NCBI GenBank assembly: GCA_050296515.1
Contig: JBNKRJ010000111.1
Span: 43,312 to 107,311, forward strand
Source of the DNA: NBLH01 sp050296515
GTDB taxonomy: Bacteria; Bacteroidota; Bacteroidia; Bacteroidales; NBLH01
Length of the DNA stretch: 64,000 nt
Reading direction: 5' to 3'
Below are positions 53,801 to 62,872 of the stretch, piece after piece; the stretch's first letter is position 1, and every line of letters begins with the position of its first letter. A program made the position numbers and the translations under genes. The notes beneath the pieces were generated by a model. That model worked only from the letters and a program-made list of their open reading frames with translations, searched no databases and was not told where the DNA came from.

Positions 53801-55749
53801 TGTGCAGTTTGTACTGTGTCTTTAATTTTTAGATTACTGACAATTTCAATCAGCAATTCCAGTTCAGAAGAAACCTGTGCAATTTCTTCTGTAATTTCAT
53901 CTGCTTCAATTACTTTGGTAAATTCTTCAACTCTTACCCTTATTTCATCAACCCGTTTTTCGTAAGGAGCCAAAGATTCTTCAGTAACAAGTAATTCCAC
54001 GCATTTTTCAGAAAGCATGCTTCCGAATTCTTCGGCTCTTTTTTCGTAATCTTCAACCAGTTCAACCTTAACATAACGCAATTGTTTCAAAGAGATCAAT
54101 TCTCCCCTGATTTTGCGAATTTCTGTTAATAAGTGAACAAATTCGTCAATGTTATCGAGCTTTTTGCGTTGAATGATTTCAAAAAGTTCATCAGCTGCTG
54201 TTGTTACTTTTTCAGTTTCAGCAGCAGTTGTGCGTTTTATCTTGATGACTTTTTCGAACTCATCAATGGCAGACGATGCTGCTTCTTTAATGGCGAAAAG
54301 CGAAGTGTTAAGTTCAAACGTATTTGGATTGGCAATCCAGAAGTGACCATCTAAAATTGCAGAAGCTTTTTTTACTAATTCAAGATATAAGTTTGTATAT
54401 GAGTCATCTTTATGAAGAAGTGTCAATAGCTCTCTGCATTCTGCAATACCTTTTACAAGTGGCTTATTCCCTATTTTAAACAGATAAGATTCAGCATCGA
54501 CCACGGCATTGTAATCAGCATGGAAAAATGTGGTTTGCCAAACCTGAACAACATGATGTTTTTTTGCCTCACCATCACTACGGAAATTGACCATTTCGCC
54601 ATTGATGAAAATGGAGAACCCATTACAAACAATCGGAGTTTCCAGTTGCTGCTCTATGATGTTGTATTTCAGAAGAATATAAGCTCCAGCGTTTTCTTCA
54701 TAAAAACTAAAAATATAGTCTTCTCCATTCGGGGAAATAATTCTTTTCTCAAAGATAAGATTCTCAAATTGGTTGTCGAAAAACTTGTAATCTCCTGATT
54801 GTAAGTAGTATCCATTGGAGAAAATAATCCCTTGGCTTTCAGGTAAAAATACGCAGGCATTACGAATAGCATCAATCCTGACAGCGCTTTTTGTCTTTGC
54901 ACTGTATACAATGTATCGAAAATCATTCTCCTGGTAAGGGCGAATTTTTAGTATGATGATATCACCCACAACAGAATAATAAAATTCTGCATCATCAAGA
55001 GTTTGATCAGGATCTACCACTTCTTCACTGTAAACTCCTTTACCTGTATCGGTATTGTTTTCAGCCTTGATGGTTAAATCGCCTTCGGTAGTTTCAACAA
55101 AAAGGATGTTTTCGATGTTTACGTGAGGGTGTTGCCCCTCCACAAACATATCCCGAGTTGCTTTTTTCCAGTTAAATTCGTGCTGTACAGGGTATCTGAA
55201 TTCATGGGTGCTTCTGTTATCAACGTATTGCAATTCATCTCCGGCAACTATCCATTTGAAGACTTTAATGTCGCTAATTCCGCTTCCGGTTCTGAAAACC
55301 ATGTACAAGTTCACCCCTATTCTTGAAAACTTTACAAACCGCGTATCAGTGAAATATTTGTACATTTCATTGAAATCGGAAACAAAAGTTTTATCAGAAA
55401 TTAAAGTTGGCTCTAGTTTCTTGAAGGCCTGCTCTCCATATGAATAAACACTGAAAACATCATTCAGGTTAGTGCTTGCAAGGCGAACAGTTACGTTGTA
55501 TCCAAAAATAAATTTGTCACCAATTGGAACGATATCCGCAGGAATACATGCATTGTCAGTTATAATTCTCTCAGTAGCAATTAGTTTGGCATCTGCTGAG
55601 CCAAAAACACGCCGACGTTCATCATTTAATTTTTGGAGTTTATCACGTAGTTCTTTCCCATGCTTATCCAAGCGATTTCGGATAATTTCATAGGTTCCTT
55701 CTTCTAATACTATTTTGCCGTTGTTATCTTGTTCTGTATTGCTTTCCAT
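50866..55749 (-). CDS. Giant AAA ATPase (DNA repair ATPase-like, flotillin-associated)
   Basis: A 1627-residue protein; I place the start at the ATG at 55749 instead of the TTG at 55764. The N-terminal 450 residues look like a WD/beta-propeller region, the middle (about 480-880) is predicted coiled coil, and the C-terminal AAA core has Walker A PPGYGKTTLMEY at about 1270-1280 and Walker B MIYLDDIQH at about 1340. Databases call this family 'DNA repair ATPase', but evidence for that name is thin. It is last in an operon with YqiJ, an SPFH protein and flotillin. Functional coupling to a membrane microdomain is inferred. Confidence 0.85.
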   Translation of the reverse strand: MESNTEQDNNGKIVLEEGTYEIIRNRLDKHGKELRDKLQKLNDERRRVFGSADAKLIATERIITDNACIPADIVPIGDKFIFGYNVTVRLASTNLNDVFSVYSYGEQAFKKLEPTLISDKTFVSDFNEMYKYFTDTRFVKFSRIGVNLYMVFRTGSGISDIKVFKWIVAGDELQYVDNRSTHEFRYPVQHEFNWKKATRDMFVEGQHPHVNIENILFVETTEGDLTIKAENNTDTGKGVYSEEVVDPDQTLDDAEFYYSVVGDIIILKIRPYQENDFRYIVYSAKTKSAVRIDAIRNACVFLPESQGIIFSNGYYLQSGDYKFFDNQFENLIFEKRIISPNGEDYIFSFYEENAGAYILLKYNIIEQQLETPIVCNGFSIFINGEMVNFRSDGEAKKHHVVQVWQTTFFHADYNAVVDAESYLFKIGNKPLVKGIAECRELLTLLHKDDSYTNLYLELVKKASAILDGHFWIANPNTFELNTSLFAIKEAASSAIDEFEKVIKIKRTTAAETEKVTTAADELFEIIQRKKLDNIDEFVHLLTEIRKIRGELISLKQLRYVKVELVEDYEKRAEEFGSMLSEKCVELLVTEESLAPYEKRVDEIRVRVEEFTKVIEADEITEEIAQVSSELELLIEIVSNLKIKDTVQTAQIIDNISAVYSKFNKIKADLKRKRNEIFLVEGRIEFASQIKLISQAVINYLDLCDTPEKTDEYLTKLLVQLEELEGKFTEFDDFINEIGIKREEIQDAFEQRKIQLVEKRSKRADTLMQSSERILKAIGSRISKLKTESEINGYFASDIMVEKVRDIVKELIELEDTVKADEVQSRLKTVREDTVRQLKDKSELFVDGENVIKFGSHNFTVNTQPLGLTMVNRGDEMFFHLSGTGFYEKVKDEAFYAYKKYWSQGIVSENEEVYRGEYLAYKVLTEHFRNGDLKPEAIHNLKHKDLEEIVRNFMATRYAEAYVKGIHDFDATLILEALLKIRSNADLLRYSSKSRACAEFWFNAYVGEEQKAEILHQLKGIAAILEVFPSTNEYEGIIQQMKDLITEFTEQTKLFSTSLVDESAEYLFFELTRGDSFVINNHAFELHKNFTEHLRAHNQIRKFEQSYIKLNDKPILKYQLIKNWVNAFVTEQKNERLHIFVDEVVTTLFAKSINNKQLIKVNLNHDLENLEGTHSLINERKYHLDYISFMQRLKKYDTVDVPAFNAYVRLKKKLTEDFEEEMRLNEFKPRVMSSFVRNRLIDKVYLPLIGSNLAKQIGTAGEGKRTDLMGMLLLISPPGYGKTTLMEYIANRLGIIFMKINGPALGHSVISVDPLEAPNATAREELEKLNLAFEIGDNVMIYLDDIQHCNPEFLQKFISMADAQRKIEGVYKGKTKTYDFRGKKVCVIMAGNPYTESGEKFRIPDMLANRADIYNLGDILGDTEAEFLLSYIENSLTSNAVLSKLAGKSRKDVYTLIEAIESGTKEGIEYETNHSAEELNEYKSVLEKLLHIRNTISLVNQQYIYSAAQADAYRTEPPFKLQGSYRDMNKMAEKVMPIMNDKELVTLILSHYENESQTLTSDAEANLLKFKAITNQLTKEDADRRKLIIETYLKNKQTDSSSQIAMIANQMGAIADGLGGIKEAMTNK

Positions 55750-55910
55750 TAGATGGTTTTCCAAAATGGTTAAGAATATGATTCTTATAAAGAAACTGGA
55801 AATTAGAACCTGGAACTTAGTTTTTTAGGTATACTAATTTCTAATACACTAAGTTCTGGTCCAGACACTTGAAGGTCTAATCTCTCAAATCTAGATTCTA
55901 ATTACTAAAA

Positions 55911-58208
55911 TTAATCATCAACTCCCAATGAGTCCATCAATAATTCACCAATTCCAAACTTACCTACCTGGTCAATTAAGTTGGAAATCATTTCTTTAAC
56001 GTCAACATGCGGAACTTTTTCAAATAAGAATTCAAGTACATCTAAAACTCTCATTTCAGAAATATTTTCGAACATAAACTTGTACTTATCAACAAGTTGT
56101 TTCACTTTTGCTTCAACCACTTCAAGTGTTATTGGTGCCTCTTCTTTTTCTTTTTTAGTTTTTCTTTTAGTTGACTTTACAGTTTTTTCCTCTTTCTTTT
56201 CAACTACTGCATCTTCAACTTTTTCTACTTTCTTTGAAGGGAAAAACTTCTCTTTTACCGAAGTAAGAGTGGAAGAATTAGACATGAAGCTATCAACAGT
56301 TTTACCTGCGGTAATAGAGCCAATAATTTTCTCGAAGAACATGGTTTCACCGCCTACGATGTCAATATTTGCAGACTTAACAGCCTCTGCAATAACTTGT
56401 GCCTGAGCTTCTGCAATTGCTTTTTGGATATTAATTTGAGCAATCTCAATTTCTTTATCTTTTTGTAGTTGCAATTTAAACTCTTCGTGCTGTTTTCCAA
56501 CACCGTCAAGAAGTTTCATCGCATTTGCTTTATTCTCAATACCTTTTGCTTCTGCTGTTAATTTTTCCTGAACCACTTTTGCTTCAGATAATCCTTTTTG
56601 CTCAATAACAGTAGCTTCAGATTGGCCTGTTTGTAGCAGAGCTTGTGCTTCCGCTCCGGTTACTAATTCAACTTCTTTAGCTCTGGAAACTGCTTTTGCT
56701 TCAATACCTTTAGCTTCAGCTAAGGCTTTCATTTCAAGCACTTTGGCTTGAGTTTCACCATCCAGTAATAATGCTTTTGCTTTAGCTTCAATTACCTGGG
56801 CTTCGGCTTTACCTTGTGCAGAGGCTTTGGCAGCTTCAGCTTCGGCCAATGTTTTAATTGCTTCTGATTCTTTTCCGGCAGCAGCATATTTAGCTTCAGC
56901 TTCAATAATTTTTTCTTTTGAACTAAATTCAGCAGCTATTTTTTTAGCTTCACCATCAATTTCAGTTGACTTTAAGTTTGCCTCGGCGTTTTTAATTTGT
57001 TTTACCAATGCTTCTTCAGCTATTTTTTCTGCATTTGTGATGGCTACTCGCTTATCACGATCAGCACCAGCATAAGCAGTAGTATCCTTGATCTTTTCCT
57101 GTTCTATTACTACATCTTTTTCTACTTTTACACGCTCACGTATAATTTCCTGAATTTTTGCTTTTTCAAGCTCAACAGCTTTGTCTTTTTCAATTTGTGC
57201 AAGCGATACAATTTTTTCTCTGTCAGTTTGCTGCAGTGCTCTGTCTTTCTCTACTTTTTCCTGTTCAACAGCATTGGTTCTCTCCTTGTTCCAGGAAGCA
57301 ACCAAAACTTGTCGTTGCTTATTTTCTTCTGCAATCTGAATTGCTTCTTCTGCTTCAATTTTAGCTTTTTCAGCAATTAACCGCTGCTCTTCAGCAACCG
57401 TAACAATAGCAGTTTGTTCTTTATCTTTAATATTGGCAATCTCCCTCTTTTGAGTTTCTTGTTTCTCTGCCAATTGACGTTCGTATGTAAGAATGGTTTC
57501 CTGAGCTTCAGCATCCTGTTTAGTAATGGTCTTTTTCTTCTCGTTTTCAATGAAGTTAGCCTTAATTTGCTGGGTGGCAGTTAATTCAATAATTTTCTTG
57601 ATACCTTCAGCATCAAGAATATTATCGTCTTTCATTGCCGAAAGCGATGTTTGTTCAAGATAATCAATCGCACAGTCATCAAGCAAATATCCATTAAGGT
57701 TTCGACCAATCAGACTTAAAATTTCTTTACGAAAATCATCTCGATTATTGTATAAGTCAACAAAGTCAAATTGTTTACCAACGGTTTTTAATGCCTCTGA
57801 GAATTTTGCATCAAAAAGATTTTCCAATGTCTCTTTTGTTGATGCACTCTGGCAACCAATATTTAATGCTACTTTAGCCGCTTCTTCAACGTCACGGTTT
57901 ACCCTGATGAAAAAGGCCACTTTGATATCAGCCCGAATATTGTCCTTACAAATTAGTCCATTGCCTCCCATTCTTTCAATGGATATAGTTTTAAGGGTGA
58001 TATCCATTATTTCTAAACGGTGCAACACGGGAATAACAAACATTCCTTTTTCAAAGGCAATTTTAGTACCTCCGGAACCTGTACGTACAAGGGCACGACC
58101 ATGAATAGGCTTTTTATACCATTTTATGATTAATGATATCAGCACAAAAAATAGGACAACTATGGCAACTACCACAATGACCAGAATATTTCCAATGAAT
58201 AGTAACAT
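55911..58208 (-). CDS. Flotillin/YqiK-family SPFH protein
   Basis: A 765-residue membrane protein with an N-terminal TM (about residues 4-27). An SPFH (prohibitin/stomatin/flotillin) domain follows at about 35-190, with IKWYKKPIHGRALVRTGSGGTKIAFEKGMFVIPVLHRLEI at its start. A flotillin coiled coil rich in Ala/Glu/Lys runs from about 200 to 620. The C-terminal tail is basic (TKRKTKKEKEE, about 690-705) and ends in a helical segment. It is homologous to YqiK. It forms an operon with YqiJ, a short SPFH paralogue and the AAA ATPase. Confidence 0.92.
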   Translation of the reverse strand: MLLFIGNILVIVVVAIVVLFFVLISLIIKWYKKPIHGRALVRTGSGGTKIAFEKGMFVIPVLHRLEIMDITLKTISIERMGGNGLICKDNIRADIKVAFFIRVNRDVEEAAKVALNIGCQSASTKETLENLFDAKFSEALKTVGKQFDFVDLYNNRDDFRKEILSLIGRNLNGYLLDDCAIDYLEQTSLSAMKDDNILDAEGIKKIIELTATQQIKANFIENEKKKTITKQDAEAQETILTYERQLAEKQETQKREIANIKDKEQTAIVTVAEEQRLIAEKAKIEAEEAIQIAEENKQRQVLVASWNKERTNAVEQEKVEKDRALQQTDREKIVSLAQIEKDKAVELEKAKIQEIIRERVKVEKDVVIEQEKIKDTTAYAGADRDKRVAITNAEKIAEEALVKQIKNAEANLKSTEIDGEAKKIAAEFSSKEKIIEAEAKYAAAGKESEAIKTLAEAEAAKASAQGKAEAQVIEAKAKALLLDGETQAKVLEMKALAEAKGIEAKAVSRAKEVELVTGAEAQALLQTGQSEATVIEQKGLSEAKVVQEKLTAEAKGIENKANAMKLLDGVGKQHEEFKLQLQKDKEIEIAQINIQKAIAEAQAQVIAEAVKSANIDIVGGETMFFEKIIGSITAGKTVDSFMSNSSTLTSVKEKFFPSKKVEKVEDAVVEKKEEKTVKSTKRKTKKEKEEAPITLEVVEAKVKQLVDKYKFMFENISEMRVLDVLEFLFEKVPHVDVKEMISNLIDQVGKFGIGELLMDSLGVDD

Positions 58209-58262
58209 AAATTATGATTTTAGAGTGATTTAATTTATTTGTTTATAATTATTTAAACTTTA

Positions 58263-58838
58263 TCAATTTACCAGATTTTGCTCTGTAATTTTTAAATATT
58301 CAATCGAGCAATCATCTATTGTAAACCCATTTAACTCATTACCAATTGAATGAAGTAGCTTTTCTCTAAAAACTGCTTTGTCTTTACTAAGTTTTTCGAG
58401 GTCTGCTGCAACTTCTTTAATCATTTCAGAGAACTTAACATAAAATAATTCTTTTACGGTTTCTCGTTTTGATGCTCTTTCACAGCCAATTGCTGTAGCT
58501 ACTTTTAATACATCTTTTTGATTGTTTGGTATTCTGACATAAAATACAACCTTAACATCTATTTTTAATCCATTTTCAAGAATAATTGCTTCTTGTCCCG
58601 ATAAATCAACTGAAAATGTCTTCATGGTTATATCTAACAATTCATATTGATGTAGAACTGGTATAACAAAAATTCCCTTTTCGAAGCATACCCTTACACC
58701 TTCAGCACCGGTTCTGACAATTGCAGTTCCCATTTTTGGCTTTTTATACCATTTTATAAAAAGTGAAATCAAAACAAAAATCGGTATAACAATTGCCATT
58801 ACAACAACTACTAGAATATTTCCGATAAAGAGTAACAT
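58263..58838 (-). CDS. Short SPFH-domain protein, flotillin paralogue lacking coiled coil
   Basis: A 191-residue protein; ATG at 58838 is preferred over TTG at 58841. It matches the first 190 residues of the flotillin (TM at about 4-27, SPFH at about 35-180) almost point for point (FEKGIFVIPVLHQYELLDITMKTF against FEKGMFVIPVLHRLEIMDITLKTI). It then ends with IEYLKITEQNLVN where the flotillin begins its coiled coil. It is separated from that gene by 54 bp and from YqiJ by 67 bp. It could be a regulatory or capping partner in flotillin complexes. Confidence 0.85.
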   Translation of the reverse strand: MLLFIGNILVVVVMAIVIPIFVLISLFIKWYKKPKMGTAIVRTGAEGVRVCFEKGIFVIPVLHQYELLDITMKTFSVDLSGQEAIILENGLKIDVKVVFYVRIPNNQKDVLKVATAIGCERASKRETVKELFYVKFSEMIKEVAADLEKLSKDKAVFREKLLHSIGNELNGFTIDDCSIEYLKITEQNLVN

Positions 58839-58908
58839 CAAAATTGAAGCTTGGATAAATTAATCATTTAAACTTATAGATTCTGAAAACACATTATTCC
58901 ACAAAGAG

Positions 58909-59652
58909 TCAGATACTAAATGGTTCAACCAGGTAATAGCCTTCTTTTTTATTCTGATCCACGATTAAAACCTGGTCTCCTTTTTTTATTGAGCCACTTG
59001 TTGAGCGCGCTGTTAAAACATTTGTGGTGCTCTTAATATCAATTTCAATCTGACCGTCTTTATTTTCTTCAATATCAAATCTTGCATATGCCGTTTTCCC
59101 AATGTAATCAATGCCTTTTCCAAATTCTTCGTCCATATTTTTAAAGATTTTGGCAATTGGTTCGGTAAACACTTTTGCAATAAAAAGACTAAAAATAAAT
59201 TCAGGTATAGCCAACACTAGAGAAAGACCAAACGAATCAACCTTCAAATAGTAATTTACTATTAAAGCCATTGCCCAGAATGGAATAGCAATAAAACTTA
59301 GAAGAACCAACAGTGGAACTTTTCCTACATTAAAAAATATCAATGATTGCATAACAACGCCATGTCCTCCAGCATGTACTTCGCCACCATGATCAATATC
59401 TGTATCAGCTTCTGCATGAATATCTGTATCAACATCTGTATCGATGTCTGTATCAACATCCAGGTCTGCATCAACATCAATATCTGCATCAACATGAACA
59501 TCAACGTCTACATCAGTATCTGCATCTAAGTCAATGGTTCCCATGTCCAGCATTCCAAATAATACAACCAGCCAATAAAGGGCTACAAATATTAACAGAA
59601 TGGTCGGGATGATGTTGATAGATGAAAAGGCAAATTCAAAAAGTTCTTTCAT
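58909..59652 (-). CDS. YqiJ-like OB-fold membrane protein with Asp-dipeptide repeat loop
   Basis: A 247-residue inner-membrane protein. A TM lies at residues 15-34, then a loop at 41-98: D-x and D-x-D repeats (residues 41-87), followed by a His/Gly tract to 98. Two or three TMs follow at about 105-170, and a C-terminal OB/NfeD-like domain at about 180-245 (GKTAYARFDIEENKDGQIEIDI). This matches the YqiJ/OB-fold-containing proteins that pair with SPFH/YqiK. The extended acidic loop may bind a cation or organise the complex. Confidence 0.85.
   Translation of the reverse strand: MKELFEFAFSSINIIPTILLIFVALYWLVVLFGMLDMGTIDLDADTDVDVDVHVDADIDVDADLDVDTDIDTDVDTDIHAEADTDIDHGGEVHAGGHGVVMQSLIFFNVGKVPLLVLLSFIAIPFWAMALIVNYYLKVDSFGLSLVLAIPEFIFSLFIAKVFTEPIAKIFKNMDEEFGKGIDYIGKTAYARFDIEENKDGQIEIDIKSTTNVLTARSTSGSIKKGDQVLIVDQNKKEGYYLVEPFSI
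59392..59532 (-). repeat. Acidic codon repeat in yqiJ-like gene
   Basis: DNA repeat of about 6 bp units (variations of gat-gtt/gat-atc) encoding residues 41-87, nearly all Asp alternating with Ala, Val, Ile, Leu or Thr. Such low-complexity DNA is prone to slippage; length variation between strains would be expected. Confidence 0.7.
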
Positions 59653-60374
59653 TAGGATAAACAGATTTTAAAGCTTTTTAGTTATTAGTCGCAGGCAGTT
59701 GTATTTTGTTACAGTGTTGTAAGCGACTTTGTAAGATGCAATTTAATAAAAGGAAAACGAAAAAAGCAAGAGTTTTGACAGTTTTTTGAGGTTGTAACGT
59801 TTATTTGTATATAAGGGCTTGAAGTTTGCATTTTCAAATTAATTGATTATCAAATACAAAGCAATGAAAAATGATTGAGAAAAAAAATTTGATTTTTGAG
59901 GCAAAGCCTACGTGATTTTTGCAACCTTCTATACATCTTTGTATGTAAGGGTTTCGAAAGGGGTATTACCAGATAAAAAAGTCTTGTAATTAAAAGAGCC
60001 CTGTTTATAACCCAATGCGAGCGATTATTATTTGCTGAATTAAGAGGTTGATTTCTAAAAAAACACTCTTTTTAATGAAAAATTGGTGAAATTTTAGTAA
60101 AAAAAATTATTGTCAATGGAAAAATGAAGTGGTTTATTCAAAAAATTGTGGCGAATTTGTCGAAAAATCATAAAAGTAAAAGATACTTTTAATTAATATT
60201 GTAGGATCTTACTTCAACCTAATTTTGTCCTGAAAATTATATCAAATAAACGTTGAGTATTTTTCTGAACTATTGGGGCAGGAGCTTTTCCTGTACCTTG
60301 TATTACCACTCTTTATTTTTGTTGCCCGTATTTTCGTTTAAAAAGTGTACAATTGTCACTAAGATATTAAAGTT
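59653..60374. other. 722-bp AT-rich gap
   Basis: No supported gene. Very A/T-rich with many short T and A runs. Contains no dyad or promoter of note. It separates the YqiJ-flotillin operon from the sirtuin/GNAT-nitrilase operon. Confidence 0.5.
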
Positions 60375-61202
60375 TTAGTTTTTTTCTAAAATTTTATTTA
60401 CACCTTCCAACGCCCCAAATGGCAAACCAATTGCCCCTTCGTGCACATCAAAGTCTTTTGGGTTAATACGAATTAATGTTGAGTTAATACTTCGACTAAC
60501 ACGTTGAGACTGAAGCCTTACTGTTGGTACGGCATGTCCTGCACCCATTTCTATAATCACTAGTTTTGCATCAAGACTATTAATGGTTTCTAACCATTGT
60601 TGCAAACGATTTCCCTGTTCATTACTTCTTTGTGATATCCAATTCCAATCACCAAACATTAGGATATTCGGGCGGGCAATGCCACCACAATTCGGACATT
60701 TAGGAAGTTCGCCAGTTGCCTCAAAAATTTCCAAATCAACATTTACTTCTTCATGCGTTGCATCCCAAATTTTGCTTGAGCAGGGCCTTGTACATTGAAA
60801 ATGGTGAATGGAACCATGACACTCTTCAATAAACGCATCATTAAATCCTGCTTTCTGAAATTGTCCGTCAACATTTGAAGTAAAAACAAAATACCCGAAC
60901 TCTTTTTTTTCTGCAAGTTCAAATAGTTTGTAAAACCCCTGGTGAGGCGTTGTTTGCCGGTACTTATTTAACAAGTACCCATAATAAGCCCAGGCTTTTT
61001 CCGGGGCTTTTTCAAACCAAACCGGGTGATCAATATTCTCAGTTGATTTATAGAGTTTAGATATTAATGATTTTGAATAATCCTGTGATTTTATCAATCC
61101 GGAATCTACATTTATACCAGAACCTGCAGTAATAAAAAGTGCATCAGCATTTTTTACGGCTTTCGTTGCCTTTTCTATTTTAGCCTGCAGGTTATTATGC
61201 AT
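60375..61202 (-). CDS. Sir2-family NAD-dependent deacylase with Zn cysteines (divergent)
   Basis: A 275-residue sirtuin-like protein. NAD site TAGSGINVDSG at about residues 25-35 replaces the usual GAGISAESG; NVDGQF is the TQN(V/I)D equivalent. The catalytic His129 sits in ECHGS. The Zn site has C137, C141, C169 and C172 in CxxxC...CPNC. The N-terminal glycine-rich motif and the Rossmann core are clear. It differs from the second sirtuin at 62873-63553. It is 4 bp after the GNAT-nitrilase gene. Confidence 0.82.
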   Translation of the reverse strand: MHNNLQAKIEKATKAVKNADALFITAGSGINVDSGLIKSQDYSKSLISKLYKSTENIDHPVWFEKAPEKAWAYYGYLLNKYRQTTPHQGFYKLFELAEKKEFGYFVFTSNVDGQFQKAGFNDAFIEECHGSIHHFQCTRPCSSKIWDATHEEVNVDLEIFEATGELPKCPNCGGIARPNILMFGDWNWISQRSNEQGNRLQQWLETINSLDAKLVIIEMGAGHAVPTVRLQSQRVSRSINSTLIRINPKDFDVHEGAIGLPFGALEGVNKILEKN

Positions 61203-61206
61203 TTCA

Positions 61207-62754
61207 CTAAAAATTATTCTGTTTCCCTTTATCTTTTAAATAAAGGCTGTATAGATCTAACCTTCTGTCTTTCAGGTTTCTGACTGCTCCGTAAGTGTGC
61301 AATTCCCTTAACAAGTCAAGATCGACATCGGCCACTAAAATCATTTCTGTGTTGGGCGTTGCTTCTGCTTTTATTCCATTGGCTGGAAATGAAAAGTCAC
61401 AGGGAGTGAAAACAACCGACTGAGCGTACTGAATGTCCATGTTTTCAACTTTGGGTAAATTTCCTACGCTTCCTGTAATGGCCACATAGCATTCGTTTTC
61501 GATAGCACGGGCACGTGCACAGTACCTTACCCTTGAATAGCCATTTTGCGTGTCGGTTAAAAATGGTACAAACAGAATGTTCATTCCCTGCTCTGCCAAC
61601 AATCTTGAGAGTTCAGGGAATTCAACATCATAACAGATTAACACGCCAATTGGTCCGCAATCAGTTTCGAATACTTCTATTTTACTACCACCTTTTAAAC
61701 CCCACAATTTACTTTCATCCGGAGTTACATGTATTTTGGTGTACCTCTCAAATGTTCCGTTTCGTCTGCAAAGGAAACCAATGTTATAAAGGTTTCCATC
61801 TTCATCAAGAAAAGGCATACTACCTGTTATAATGTTAACATTGTAACTTACTGCAAGTTGAAGAAACTTATCCCTGATTTCAATAGTATGCTCAGCTAAT
61901 TTACGAATAGCTTCAGCTTCTGTCAAATGGTTGTGTTCAGCCATAAGTGGCGCATTAAAAAACTCCGGGAATAAAGCAAAATCACTTTTATAGCCAGAAA
62001 CTGCATCAACAAAAAACTCAGCATGTTCATACATTTCATTGATGCTTTTATAATGCCTCATTTGCCACTGAATAAGACCCAACCGAACAACTGATTTATT
62101 CATTGAAAGCTTTTTAGAAGCTTTTTCGTAGTAAATATTGTCCCATTGTAAAAGTACAGCGTATTCTAAGGATTCCTCATCGCCTAACAAATAATTTTTT
62201 AGAACCTTTTTTACGTGAAAATCATTTGAAAGCTGAAAATTTAAGGTTGGATCATGAATTTCCCTGCTTTTTACTTTTGCAATATACTCCTTTGGAGAAA
62301 ATTCATCGGCATATTTGTGATAGTTGGGTATCCTGCCTCCAAAAATAATGGCTTTTAAATTGAGCTTTTCACACAGTTCTTTCCGTGCATCATACAGTCT
62401 TCTTCCCAATCTCAACCCTCTGTATTGTGGTGAAATAAAAACATCAATTCCATAAAGAATATCGCCTTTAGGGTTGTGGGTGCTAAAAGTAAAATTACCA
62501 GTTACTTCTTTGTATGTATGTGAATCTCCAAAATGTTCATAATTTACAATAATTGAGAAGGCACATCCTGCAACCACCCCATCAATTAAAACTGCAATTT
62601 GTCCCTGGGGGAAAATGTTTAATAGCTTTTCAATTTGTTCCTCTCTCCAGTAGGTGCCAGGCCAGTTTTCATATGCCTTTATCATAGACTCTTTCATGCC
62701 TTGATAATCTTCAAAATTCAGGTGCCTCAACACAACTTCTCCTATTTCCTGCAT
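61207..62754 (-). CDS. Bifunctional GNAT acetyltransferase / carbon-nitrogen hydrolase
   Basis: A 515-residue fusion. The GNAT domain is at about residues 1-170: PQYRGLRLGRRLYDARKELC is the acyl-CoA motif. The carbon-nitrogen hydrolase (nitrilase-like) domain is about 223-510, with the Glu-Lys-Cys triad seen as ALFPEFFNAPLM (Glu), TKIHVTPDE (Lys) and LICYDVEFPEL (Cys). This fusion is a known family, in which the two activities presumably act on the same class of small molecules. It lies 4 bp upstream of the first sirtuin, so likely one transcript. Confidence 0.88.
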   Translation of the reverse strand: MQEIGEVVLRHLNFEDYQGMKESMIKAYENWPGTYWREEQIEKLLNIFPQGQIAVLIDGVVAGCAFSIIVNYEHFGDSHTYKEVTGNFTFSTHNPKGDILYGIDVFISPQYRGLRLGRRLYDARKELCEKLNLKAIIFGGRIPNYHKYADEFSPKEYIAKVKSREIHDPTLNFQLSNDFHVKKVLKNYLLGDEESLEYAVLLQWDNIYYEKASKKLSMNKSVVRLGLIQWQMRHYKSINEMYEHAEFFVDAVSGYKSDFALFPEFFNAPLMAEHNHLTEAEAIRKLAEHTIEIRDKFLQLAVSYNVNIITGSMPFLDEDGNLYNIGFLCRRNGTFERYTKIHVTPDESKLWGLKGGSKIEVFETDCGPIGVLICYDVEFPELSRLLAEQGMNILFVPFLTDTQNGYSRVRYCARARAIENECYVAITGSVGNLPKVENMDIQYAQSVVFTPCDFSFPANGIKAEATPNTEMILVADVDLDLLRELHTYGAVRNLKDRRLDLYSLYLKDKGKQNNF

Positions 62755-62872
62755 TTTTAATCTTTATAAATTTGTCCTGCTAAATTAAATGATTAATGGA
62801 ACAATTAAAGCTTTTTATTTGAATAAACTTTAAAATCTAAATGGCGAAAAATATAAGTCAGAAGCAATAATT

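Noticed and set aside
55750..55764. TTG start giving five extra residues on the AAA ATPase
   Set aside because: An ATG five codons later is a simpler start; neither has a decisive ribosome-binding site.
59347..59529. 60-codon plus-strand frame with repeated Cys-Ile-Asn
   Set aside because: It is the reverse strand of the Asp-repeat loop in the yqiJ-like gene.
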